From the NCBI GenBank assembly GCA_023441625.1, contig JAEZOA010000058.1, forward strand, positions 1 through 7,639: a stretch of 7,639 bases of DNA, read 5' to 3'. Under the pieces are notes generated by a model. The model had not been told where the DNA came from and ran no database searches. It saw only the letters and a list, made by a program, of their open reading frames with translations. Shown here piece by piece: positions 1-4,997 of the stretch (its first letter is position 1; every line of letters begins with the position of its first letter). This stretch comes from Bacillota bacterium. GTDB taxonomy: Bacteria; Bacillota; Clostridia; Acetivibrionales; DSM-1351. The position numbers and the translations under genes were made by a program.

Positions 1-57
1 CCTCCTTTGTTTTTTTAAATGCGGTTGGCAAACCTGCAATTATTTTAACAAAGGAGG
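1..57. repeat. Nested inverted repeat, possible terminator of the upstream gene
   Basis: CCTCCTTTGTT (1-11) is the exact reverse complement of AACAAAGGAGG (47-57). A second stem lies inside, GCGGTT (21-26) against AACCTGC (31-37) with one bulged T. The right arm is followed by ATTTTATTTT, so on the + strand it could act as a terminator for a gene left of the window. Both arms also resemble a Shine-Dalgarno sequence when read outward (AAAGGAGG), but no start codon follows on the + strand. The left edge of the window cuts the context, so its function is uncertain. Confidence 0.5.
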
Positions 58-93
58 ATTTTATTTTCCACTCAAAGCTATAAGCTTTTTGGA

Positions 94-114
94 ACCACAC
101 GTAGAACGTGTGGT
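94..114. repeat. Perfect 9-bp hairpin
   Basis: ACCACACGT (94-102) pairs perfectly with ACGTGTGGT (106-114) around a 3-nt AGA loop. No T tract follows directly, so it is not a standard terminator. It sits between two other hairpins in the same short intergenic stretch. A weaker 5-bp stem with a T run (AAAGC 74-78 / GCTTT 84-88) lies just upstream. Confidence 0.5.
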
Positions 115-132
115 ATTCGTTTCACAAAAATA

Positions 133-158
133 TAAACCCGCATAAAAATGCGGGTTTA
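133..158. terminator. Bidirectional intrinsic terminator
   Basis: An 11-bp stem, TAAACCCGCAT (133-143) against ATGCGGGTTTA (148-158), closes on an AAAA loop. The + strand continues ATATTATGTTTTT. On the - strand the stem is followed by TATTTTTGTG, an even better T-rich tail. It can therefore end transcription from the left and possibly from the right. Its position makes an upstream ATG at 164 an unlikely start for the peptidase gene. Confidence 0.7.
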
Positions 159-184
159 ATATTATGTTTTTAAGCATATCAATA

Positions 185-190
185 TATAAT
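185..190 (+). promoter_or_regulatory. Candidate -10 box for the S41 peptidase gene
   Basis: A perfect TATAAT lies at 185-190, about 50 bases before the TTG start at 242 and just after the terminator. No good -35 element is found 16-18 bases upstream (the best is TTATGT at 162-167), so the promoter call is weak. Confidence 0.35.
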
Positions 191-241
191 GTAGAATTAA
201 TAATTGAAAGTAAAAAAGTTGAGTGTAAAGGGTGTGTTATC

Positions 242-1480
242 TTGAAATTTATTAAAAAAGAGTTGGATTCTAAGCATTTAGCAGGAATTATTGCAATGAC
301 TGCAATAATCACTTTTGCAATATCTGCACTGTTATTTATGGGTCTTAATTATATTAAAGCCGAATATTCCTTACTATTTGATAAAAACAGTGTAAGCAGA
401 GAAACTATTGTGAAATTTAATGAAGCAAGGAGTATTCTCCAAAACTCGTTTTACGAAGATATAGACATAAATAATTTAGTCGAAGGTGCTATAACTGGCA
501 TGACTGATTCACTTAAGGATCCTTATACAGTTTATTATAATAAGGAGCAGATGAAGTATTTCATGGATATGCAAAGAACAACTGAAAACGAGTATGTAGG
601 TGTAGGATTGCCTATTACACTTGATAAGAATGGAATTATAACTGTGTTAGAACCCTTTGATGATTCGCCTGCAAAGGATGCTGGCATTAAGCAAGGTGAT
701 AAAATACTCAAAATTGATGGAAAGGACATAACTGGAATAAAGGATGAGACACTTGTTGCTAATATGATAAAAGGTCCGGAAAATACTGAGACAGTGTTGA
801 CAATTTTAAGAGAGTCAGAAAATAGTACAATAGACGTGACAGTTGTTAGAAAGAAGATAATAGCAAAATTAAATATTCGAAGTGAAATGCTAGATAACGA
901 CATAGCATATATAAAAATAAAAATGTTTGATGAGAATATAAGCAAGAATTTTATAAATCAGTTAAATAAGCTGGTGGATAATGGTGCGAAATCTCTTATT
1001 ATCGATGTTAGAGATAACCCAGGAGGGCTGTATAACGAAGTTGTAGACTTGGCAGATAGAATCCTCCCAAAGGGAACAATTGTTTATACTGAAGATAGAA
1101 AGGGAAAGAAGGAAGTACAAACATCTGATGATACTCAGCTCGATATTCCTATTGTTGTGTTAACAAATGGGAATAGTGCTAGTGCATCAGAAATACTTGC
1201 TGGAGCTATTAAGGATTTTAAGAAAGGGACTCTTGTAGGAACAAAAACCTTCGGAAAAGGGTTAGTACAGTCAACCTATGGTTTCGATGACGGAACTGGT
1301 TTAAAGCTTACAATAGCTAGATACTTTACACCATCTGGTGTATGTATCCATGGAGAGGGTATAAAGCCCGATATAGAGGTTAATCTAAATGACAAATACA
1401 AAGATGTGTCTTCTTCTGCTATTCCGCGAGAAGACGATTTACAGCTTCAAAAGGCTATAGAGGTACTTAACAGTAAATAG
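242..1480 (+). CDS. S41-family C-terminal processing peptidase with PDZ domain (CtpA/CtpB type)
   Basis: This 412-residue serine protease belongs to the tail-specific/carboxy-terminal processing family, which cleaves substrates at the membrane surface. I chose TTG at 242 because AAAGGGTG (227-234) precedes it at normal spacing, and the protein then opens MKFIKKEL before one membrane segment (about 13-35). An in-frame ATG at 164 abuts a terminator and lacks a ribosome site. The PDZ domain spans about 119-200, starting at VGVGLPI, and the S41 domain about 203-395. The expected catalytic Ser is S314, the middle Ser of NSASASEIL. The expected Lys is K339 in FGKGLVQ, with Q343 four residues on. 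This 25-residue Ser-Lys spacing matches the family. An RDNPGG motif precedes them. Bacillus CtpB trims SpoIVFA to trigger sigma-K, and CtpA has other roles. Which role applies here cannot be read, though the spore-related neighbours favour sporulation. Confidence 0.95.
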   Translation: MKFIKKELDSKHLAGIIAMTAIITFAISALLFMGLNYIKAEYSLLFDKNSVSRETIVKFNEARSILQNSFYEDIDINNLVEGAITGMTDSLKDPYTVYYNKEQMKYFMDMQRTTENEYVGVGLPITLDKNGIITVLEPFDDSPAKDAGIKQGDKILKIDGKDITGIKDETLVANMIKGPENTETVLTILRESENSTIDVTVVRKKIIAKLNIRSEMLDNDIAYIKIKMFDENISKNFINQLNKLVDNGAKSLIIDVRDNPGGLYNEVVDLADRILPKGTIVYTEDRKGKKEVQTSDDTQLDIPIVVLTNGNSASASEILAGAIKDFKKGTLVGTKTFGKGLVQSTYGFDDGTGLKLTIARYFTPSGVCIHGEGIKPDIEVNLNDKYKDVSSSAIPREDDLQLQKAIEVLNSK

Positions 1481-1535
1481 TAAAGCTTTGTGATATGGAA
1501 TATAGCAGTTTTGAGACAAAAATATTTAAATCAAG

Positions 1536-1565
1536 GTATAAAATTTAAAAATTATCCACATAATA
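1536..1565 (+). promoter_or_regulatory. Candidate sigma-G (forespore) promoter
   Basis: GTATA at 1536-1540 and CATAATA at 1559-1565 are separated by 18 bases. This matches the sigma-F/sigma-G pattern known from Bacillus (G-[ACT]-ATA, then CATnnTA). The GG that sigma-F prefers just upstream of the -10 is replaced by CC (1556-1557), so sigma-G fits better. Transcription would begin near 1572. It lies upstream of a structured RNA and a spore-protein gene, both consistent with forespore expression. The motifs are short in AT-rich DNA, so chance is possible. Confidence 0.5.
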
Positions 1566-1571
1566 CCAATA

Positions 1572-1725
1572 TAAATATATGTTGTGTTGAGATTTATCCG
1601 ATGTCTACCTCCGCTAATACCCCCACTTTTATTATGTGTGGGATAAGCGGCGATACGACTCTGGATAACGAATTCTAAACTTCAGATGGAGTCAAAACTC
1701 TACCTAAAGCCAAGAATTTTGTTTA
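1572..1725 (+). ncRNA. Putative structured small RNA or long leader of the spore-protein mRNA
   Basis: No convincing protein is encoded here, but the stretch folds well. An outer stem TTATCC (1594-1599) / GGATAA (1663-1668), helped by GTC (1603-1605) / GAC (1657-1659), encloses an imperfect hairpin. In that hairpin CCGCT (1611-1615) pairs with AGCGG (1646-1650) and CCCAC (1622-1626) with GTGGG (1638-1642). A second hairpin follows: CTTCAGATGGAG (1680-1691) with CTCTACCTAAAG (1698-1709), two mismatches and a TCAAAA loop. An ATTTTGTTT tail comes at 1716-1724. The 5' half is C-rich in a very AT-rich region and includes ACCTCC, complementary to a Shine-Dalgarno sequence. The adjacent sigma-G-like promoter and spore gene recall CsfG, the forespore small RNA conserved in endospore formers. 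I cannot confirm that identity from memory of its sequence. It could instead be a cis-acting leader. Confidence 0.55.
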
Positions 1726-1770
1726 TCCAACAATACTTATGAGTTTGCTTAGGCTTATGGAGGGTTATGC

Positions 1771-1938
1771 ATGGATGAGAATGAGAAGGTAAAGTACGAA
1801 ATTGCACGTGAACTTGGCTTGATAGATAAGGTTATCAAGGATGGCTGGAAAAGCCTGAGTCCAAAAGAAACTGGACGAATTGGAGGATTAGTAAATAAGC
1901 GAAAGAAGACACAGCTTCAAGAAGGCCAGCAGATATAG
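1771..1938 (+). CDS. Small acid-soluble spore protein, alpha/beta type (SspF-like)
   Basis: A 55-residue protein starts at ATG 1771 behind GGAGG (1759-1763, spacing 7). Its sequence carries the alpha/beta SASP signatures. KYEIARELGL near residues 8-17 resembles the stretch where the germination protease GPR cleaves (after the E of YEIA). GW follows near 26-27, and ETGRIGG then VNKRKK form the second conserved segment. These proteins bind and protect forespore DNA against UV and heat and are degraded at germination. The product is shorter than the major SASPs (about 60-70 residues) and is most like the minor SspF class. It follows the structured RNA region by under 50 bases and may share its sigma-G-like promoter, since I see no clear promoter in between. 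A terminator overlaps its stop codon. Confidence 0.88.
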   Translation: MDENEKVKYEIARELGLIDKVIKDGWKSLSPKETGRIGGLVNKRKKTQLQEGQQI

Positions 1939-1950
1939 TTTGCTGGCTTT
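1925..1950 (+). terminator. Intrinsic terminator overlapping the spore-protein stop
   Basis: GCCAGCA (1925-1931) pairs with TGCTGGC (1941-1947) around a 9-base loop that contains the stop codon TAG (1936-1938). Only TTT follows directly, then CATAGTTATTT, so its strength is probably moderate. Confidence 0.6.
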
Positions 1951-2018
1951 CATAGTTATTTAGTGAATTGTGGAGTAAGAGCTGTATTTGTGGTAGAATA
2001 AAAACAAAAAACAAGGAT

Positions 2019-2765
2019 GTGTGTGTTATTTATAATAATTTTGCATATGTATATGATAAATTAACTCTTGATATAGATTATAAGAAATGGGCCGACTATG
2101 TGGAGAGTATTCTTAAAAGGCATAAAGTAAAAGCCTCTATGATACTGGAGCTAGGATGTGGTACAGGTAGCTTTGGAATAGAAATGGCACAGAGAGGGTA
2201 TGAAATGATTTGTTTAGACTTATCCACTGAAATGCTTGACTGTGCACATGAAAAGGCTGAACAAAAGGGTCTGGATATACTATTTCTAAATCAAGATATG
2301 TGTAATTTTGAGCTCTTTGGTACAGTTGATGTAATAGTTTGCTTGCTTGATAGCTTTAATTATCTTACTAAATATTCTCAAATACATAAACTGTTCAAAC
2401 TGGTTGAGAATTATTTAAATCCAGGTGGATTATTTATTTTTGATGTTAATACACAGTTTAAATTTGAAGGTACTTTCTCAAACAATCTTTTTTATGAAAT
2501 AGGCGAAGATGTTACATACATTTGGGAAAACGACTATAACCCTAAAACAAAAAAAGCTAGATTTGATCTTACGTTTTTTGTAAAGCAAGATGAATTTTAT
2601 GCGAGATTTGATGAAACTCATTTTGAAAGAGCATATACGCATGATGAGATAAGGAGTTTTATAGATAGCTCAAATTTGGAGTATATTGACACATATGGCG
2701 AGTTGAAACTGAAAAAAGCATCTGCAAATAGCCAGAGAAATTTCTATATATGCAAAAAGGTTTAG
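2019..2765 (+). CDS. Class I SAM-dependent methyltransferase
   Basis: This 248-residue cytoplasmic protein has the Rossmann-fold SAM-binding motif I, ILELGCGTG (ELGCGTG at 44-50 from this start). An acidic ribose-binding position follows in CLDLS, then a motif II/III-like stretch with DVIVCLLDSFNYL. The N-terminus YNNFAYVYDKL followed by DYKKWADY is typical of a Clostridia/Bacilli family of small methyltransferases annotated only by fold, so the substrate is unknown. The start is unclear. The frame opens at TTG 1968 without a ribosome site, and GTG 2019 lies only one base after AAGGA (2013-2017). An ATT at 2028, ten bases after AAGGA, would give the usual family start next to the conserved YNNFAYVYD but would be a rare initiator. 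I list GTG 2019 as the compromise. The gene stands alone between a terminator and the cold shock promoter. Confidence 0.88.
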   Translation: MCVIYNNFAYVYDKLTLDIDYKKWADYVESILKRHKVKASMILELGCGTGSFGIEMAQRGYEMICLDLSTEMLDCAHEKAEQKGLDILFLNQDMCNFELFGTVDVIVCLLDSFNYLTKYSQIHKLFKLVENYLNPGGLFIFDVNTQFKFEGTFSNNLFYEIGEDVTYIWENDYNPKTKKARFDLTFFVKQDEFYARFDETHFERAYTHDEIRSFIDSSNLEYIDTYGELKLKKASANSQRNFYICKKV

Positions 2766-2864
2766 TGTAAACGGTATAAGAATAATTAAATATAAAAGTG
2801 GTACAATAAAACTTTGATTAAGGGTTTGAAAGGGTATAGAGAAATAACATTTATTAAATATCAT

Positions 2865-2893
2865 TTGACAGTTGACGAGATATATGTTAATAT
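2865..2893 (+). promoter_or_regulatory. Sigma-A promoter of the cold shock gene
   Basis: TTGACA (2865-2870), a perfect -35, is 17 bases from TAATAT (2888-2893), a 4-of-6 match to the -10. Transcription would start near 2900, leaving a leader of about 65 bases. That leader contains a small hairpin, TGCGA (2914-2918) / TCGCA (2924-2928), before the AGGAGG ribosome site at 2950-2955. Confidence 0.65.
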
Positions 2894-2964
2894 TCTATAT
2901 GTTGTTAGAAGAATGCGATAATGTCGCACAAACAAGTTTGTTATATTTCAGGAGGAATTGATCG

Positions 2965-3165
2965 ATGGAAAAGGGAAGAGTTAAATGGTTTAATGCTGAA
3001 AAAGGCTTTGGATTTATCGAAAGAGATGGCGGAAATGACGTTTTTGTTCATTTTTCAGCAATCACAATGGATGGATACAAGACACTTGAGGAAGGCTCAG
3101 AAGTAGTATTTGATGTTGTTGAAGGAGCTAAAGGTCCTCAGGCTGCAAACGTTCAGAGAGCATAA
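2965..3165 (+). CDS. csp: Cold shock protein (CspA/CspB family RNA chaperone)
   Basis: This 66-residue single cold-shock domain binds single-stranded RNA and DNA, melts mRNA structure and can act as an antiterminator. RNP1 is KGFGFIE near 13-19 and RNP2 is VFVHF near 27-31. The start GRVKWFNAEKGFGFI and the end GPQAANVQ are standard, and the length is normal for the family. ATG 2965 follows a strong AGGAGG at 2950-2955 with nine bases between. The gene has its own promoter and terminator, so it is monocistronic. A longer reading frame begins at 2921 in another phase, but it lacks family similarity and only overlaps the leader and gene. The structured leader might contribute to cold control, as it does in other csp genes; this is inference. 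Confidence 0.97.
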   Translation: MEKGRVKWFNAEKGFGFIERDGGNDVFVHFSAITMDGYKTLEEGSEVVFDVVEGAKGPQAANVQRA

Positions 3166-3202
3166 GGTTTGCTTTAACTATATACTAAAGTAGCCATTAT
3201 TA

Positions 3203-3232
3203 CCCCGATATATTATATATATCGGGGTTTTC
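3203..3232 (+). terminator. Intrinsic terminator of the cold shock gene
   Basis: CCCCGATATA (3203-3212) pairs with TATATCGGGG (3218-3227) around a 5-base loop and is followed by TTTT and a T-rich stretch. It separates csp from hslO. Confidence 0.9.
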
Positions 3233-3299
3233 AATATTTTAAAGAATACAAGTGAATGAAAAAATATTATCCAAGAAGCATGAGGAGAATGGAGGAATA

Positions 3300-4178
3300 A
3301 TGAAGGATTACATCGTACGAGCAACAGCGGCACAGGGTACGGTAAGGGCTTTTGCAACAATTACTACTGAACTTGTAGATAAAGCCTCTAAAATACATGA
3401 GTTGTCACCGATAGCCACAGCTGCATTGGGTAGGACTCTTACGGCTGCTGGAATGATGTCTAGAATGTTAAAAGGCGAAAAAGACAAGCTTACTATTCAA
3501 ATTAAGGGTGATGGTCCGCTTGGGGGAATAGTAGTTACAGCTGACTCTAATGCAGACGTAAAAGGATATGTATACAACCCAAATGTTGATTTGCCTCTAA
3601 ATGATCGTGGTAAGTTAGATATAAGAACAGCAGTTGGTTTCGGATATATTAATGTAATAAAAGATATGGGGCTTAAAGAGCCATATATTGGATATGCTGA
3701 TCTGGTTTCCGGTGAAATTGCAGATGATTTGACTTATTACTTTGCTACTTCCGAGCAAGTACCATCTACAGTTGCTTTAGGCGTATTAGTAGATGCTACT
3801 GGTGTATTGAGTGCAGGTGGCTTCATTATACAGCTTATGCCTGGGGCGGAAGAGGAGACTGTTGAAAAGCTCGAGAAACGTCTAATTGGATTCCCACCGA
3901 TATCTAAGTTGTTAGCCCAAGGAACATCCCCAGAACAGATTCTAGAGATGCTTTTGGAGGAAATGGAACCAAAGTTTATTGAAAAAGTACCTTGTAATTT
4001 TCAGTGCAACTGCACAAGAGAAAGAATGGAGAGAAATTTAATAAGCATTGGAAAGAATGATCTCCTTGAAATACTTGAGGATGGTAAAGGTGCAGAGCTG
4101 CAATGCCATTTCTGCAATACTAAATATAATTTTACACATCAAGATATTGAGATGCTTATTGCTGAAATAAAAAAATAA
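3300..4178 (+). CDS. hslO: Hsp33, redox-regulated holdase chaperone
   Basis: Hsp33 is a cytoplasmic chaperone that holds unfolding proteins when oxidation breaks its zinc site. The 292-residue length is normal for the family. ATG 3300 is preferred over a GTG at 3252 because GGAGG (3291-3295) sits four bases upstream and the protein then begins MKDYIVRATAAQGTVRAFA, the family N-terminus. The N-terminal core is well conserved (ALGRTLTAAGMM, then IKGDGPLGG). The C-terminal redox switch is complete: C236-N-C238, then 30 residues, then C269-H-F-C272, the CxC...CxxC zinc ligands. An additional Cys (C232) lies just before the switch. No promoter is obvious in the 70 bases after the csp terminator. 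The gene is followed directly by the tRNA promoter region, and no clear terminator is seen after its stop. Confidence 0.97.
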   Translation: MKDYIVRATAAQGTVRAFATITTELVDKASKIHELSPIATAALGRTLTAAGMMSRMLKGEKDKLTIQIKGDGPLGGIVVTADSNADVKGYVYNPNVDLPLNDRGKLDIRTAVGFGYINVIKDMGLKEPYIGYADLVSGEIADDLTYYFATSEQVPSTVALGVLVDATGVLSAGGFIIQLMPGAEEETVEKLEKRLIGFPPISKLLAQGTSPEQILEMLLEEMEPKFIEKVPCNFQCNCTRERMERNLISIGKNDLLEILEDGKGAELQCHFCNTKYNFTHQDIEMLIAEIKK

Positions 4179-4257
4179 CATTGTATAGAATTTTAAAGCA
4201 TTAAAGAGTATTATAAAGTTTATTAATAATAATTTTAAAAAAATACGAATAAAAGTA

Positions 4258-4286
4258 TTGACTTTAGAAGAATCTTTTTGTATACT
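4258..4286 (+). promoter_or_regulatory. Strong sigma-A promoter of the tRNA operon
   Basis: TTGACT (4258-4263) and TATACT (4281-4286) are separated by exactly 17 bases, each box 5 of 6 to consensus. An A/T-only stretch upstream (about 4219-4244) may act as an UP element. Transcription should begin near 4293, about 22 bases before tRNA-Val. Confidence 0.85.
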
Positions 4287-4298
4287 ATCAATTGTCGC

Positions 4299-4399
4299 TC
4301 ACGGAAATAACCTTGGGAGCTTAGCTCAGCTGGGAGAGCATCTGCCTTACAAGCAGAGGGTCATAGGTTCGAGCCCTATAGTTCCCACCATTTCCGTGA
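4299..4399 (+). repeat. 10-bp inverted repeat enclosing tRNA-Val
   Basis: TCACGGAAAT (4299-4308) is the exact reverse complement of ATTTCCGTGA (4390-4399). The 3' arm starts on the last A of the encoded CCA. In the primary transcript this would form a stem that closes off tRNA-Val, a plausible processing helix. Confidence 0.75.
4315..4390 (+). tRNA. tRNA-Val (TAC)
   Basis: A 76-base cloverleaf with CCA encoded. Acceptor GGGAGCT (4315-4321) pairs with AGTTCCC (4380-4386). The anticodon loop is CTTACAA in a CTGC/GCAG stem, giving anticodon TAC. The T loop is GGTTCGAGCC. It is the first gene of a five-tRNA transcript. Confidence 0.97.
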
Positions 4400-4411
4400 A
4401 AGACACAAATT

Positions 4412-4488
4412 GGCCCGGTAGTTCAGTTGGTTAGAATGCCAGCCTGTCACGCTGGAGGTCGACGGTTCGAGCCCGTTCCGGGTCGCCA
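4412..4488 (+). tRNA. tRNA-Asp (GTC)
   Basis: A 77-base cloverleaf with CCA encoded. Acceptor GGCCCGG (4412-4418) pairs with CCGGGTC (4478-4484). The anticodon loop CTGTCAC sits on CCAGC/GCTGG and gives GTC. G at the discriminator position (4485) fits the aspartate identity rule. It is 21 bases after tRNA-Val and 4 before tRNA-Phe. Confidence 0.97.
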
Positions 4489-4492
4489 ATTT

Positions 4493-4568
4493 GCCCAGAT
4501 AGCTCAGCCGGTAGAGCAGGGGACTGAAAATCCCCGTGTCGCTGGTTCGATTCCGGCTCTGGGCACCA
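4493..4568 (+). tRNA. tRNA-Phe (GAA)
   Basis: A 76-base cloverleaf with CCA encoded. Acceptor GCCCAGA (4493-4499) pairs with TCTGGGC (4558-4564), with A as discriminator. The anticodon loop CTGAAAA on GGGGA/TCCCC gives GAA. Only 3 bases separate it from tRNA-Gly, so its 3' end must be made by cleavage in a very short spacer. Confidence 0.97.
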
Positions 4569-4571
4569 TTC

Positions 4572-4646
4572 GCGGGTTTAACTCAGCGGTAGAGTGTCAC
4601 CTTGCCAAGGTGAAAGTCGAGAGTTCGAATCTCTTAACCCGCTCCA
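4572..4646 (+). tRNA. tRNA-Gly (GCC)
   Basis: A 75-base cloverleaf with CCA encoded. Acceptor GCGGGTT (4572-4578) pairs with AACCCGC (4636-4642), with T as discriminator. The anticodon loop TTGCCAA on TCACC/GGTGA gives GCC. Confidence 0.97.
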
Positions 4647-4652
4647 ACAAAA

Positions 4653-4680
4653 GAGACAGATTGCAATCGTGGTCTGTCTC
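4653..4680 (+). repeat. Hairpin in the tRNA-Gly/tRNA-Cys spacer
   Basis: GAGACAGA (4653-4660) pairs perfectly with TCTGTCTC (4673-4680) around a 12-base loop. AAAA precedes it and ACTTTT follows, so it resembles a weak terminator placed inside the operon. It could lower tRNA-Cys expression or mark a processing site. Confidence 0.65.
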
Positions 4681-4689
4681 ACTTTTGAC

Positions 4690-4764
<75 letters not shown>

Positions 4765-4770
4765 AAAATG

Positions 4771-4811
4771 AATCCTCGAAGTGCTTATAAGAAGCACTTC
4801 GGGGATTTTTT
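4771..4811 (+). terminator. Intrinsic terminator of the tRNA operon
   Basis: A 16-bp stem, AATCCTCGAAGTGCTT (4771-4786) against AAGCACTTCGGGGATT (4792-4807) with one G-T pair and a 5-base loop, runs into a T6 tract (4806-4811). It starts 7 bases after tRNA-Cys. Confidence 0.92.
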
Positions 4812-4910
4812 GTTGTATGGAAGTTCCGTTAGATATCACTGATAGCTTCATTTTTCAATGCAGGGGAGATAGCATCAATCATTATATATAAATAATATCG
4901 CATAACAATA

Positions 4911-4990
4911 AAATATGGAAACATGTAAATAAATATGGGAATATGTAGAGTAAAATAGAAATATGTAAAAAAATATAGAAAAAAGTAAAA
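4911..4990. repeat. Four 20-bp imperfect tandem repeats upstream of the MCP promoter
   Basis: Units at 4911-4930, 4931-4950, 4951-4970 and 4971-4990 follow an approximate consensus of A/T-rich AAATATRGRAAT then ATGTAAA. Copies 1 and 2 are most alike and the fourth is the most diverged. The array ends 7 bases before a TTGACA -35 box. The 20-bp period is close to two helical turns, so proteins bound to each unit would lie on nearly one DNA face. It may be an UP element, an operator array or intrinsically bent DNA. The function is not visible. Confidence 0.65.
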
Positions 4991-4997
4991 AAAATAC

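Noticed and set aside
1..8. CCTCCTTT looks like the 3' end of 16S rRNA
   Set aside because: The preceding GGATCA is outside the window and no spacer or 23S rRNA follows. The matching inverted repeat at 47-57 explains the sequence better.
164..241. N-terminal extension of the peptidase from ATG 164
   Set aside because: It lacks a ribosome site, abuts the terminator hairpin, contains the likely -10 box and adds residues before the normal membrane anchor.
61..312. 83-residue - strand frame at the left edge
   Set aside because: It crosses the terminator and the start of the peptidase gene, has no ribosome site and resembles no family I know.
1552..1560. TTATCCACA, a perfect DnaA-box consensus
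   Set aside because: It is a single copy with no second box, AT-rich unwinding region or dnaA/dnaN nearby, and it overlaps the candidate -10. Most likely chance.
1490..1678. 62-residue open frame between the peptidase and the spore protein
   Set aside because: It has no ribosome site and no recognisable domain. It overlaps the sigma-G-like promoter and structured RNA.
2921..3106. 61-residue open frame overlapping the cold shock gene
   Set aside because: It lies in a different phase from the conserved Csp frame, which has the proper ribosome site and family motifs.
4911..4990. Possible CRISPR array
   Set aside because: The repeats are directly tandem with no spacers, imperfect and AT-only in character, and no cas gene is nearby.
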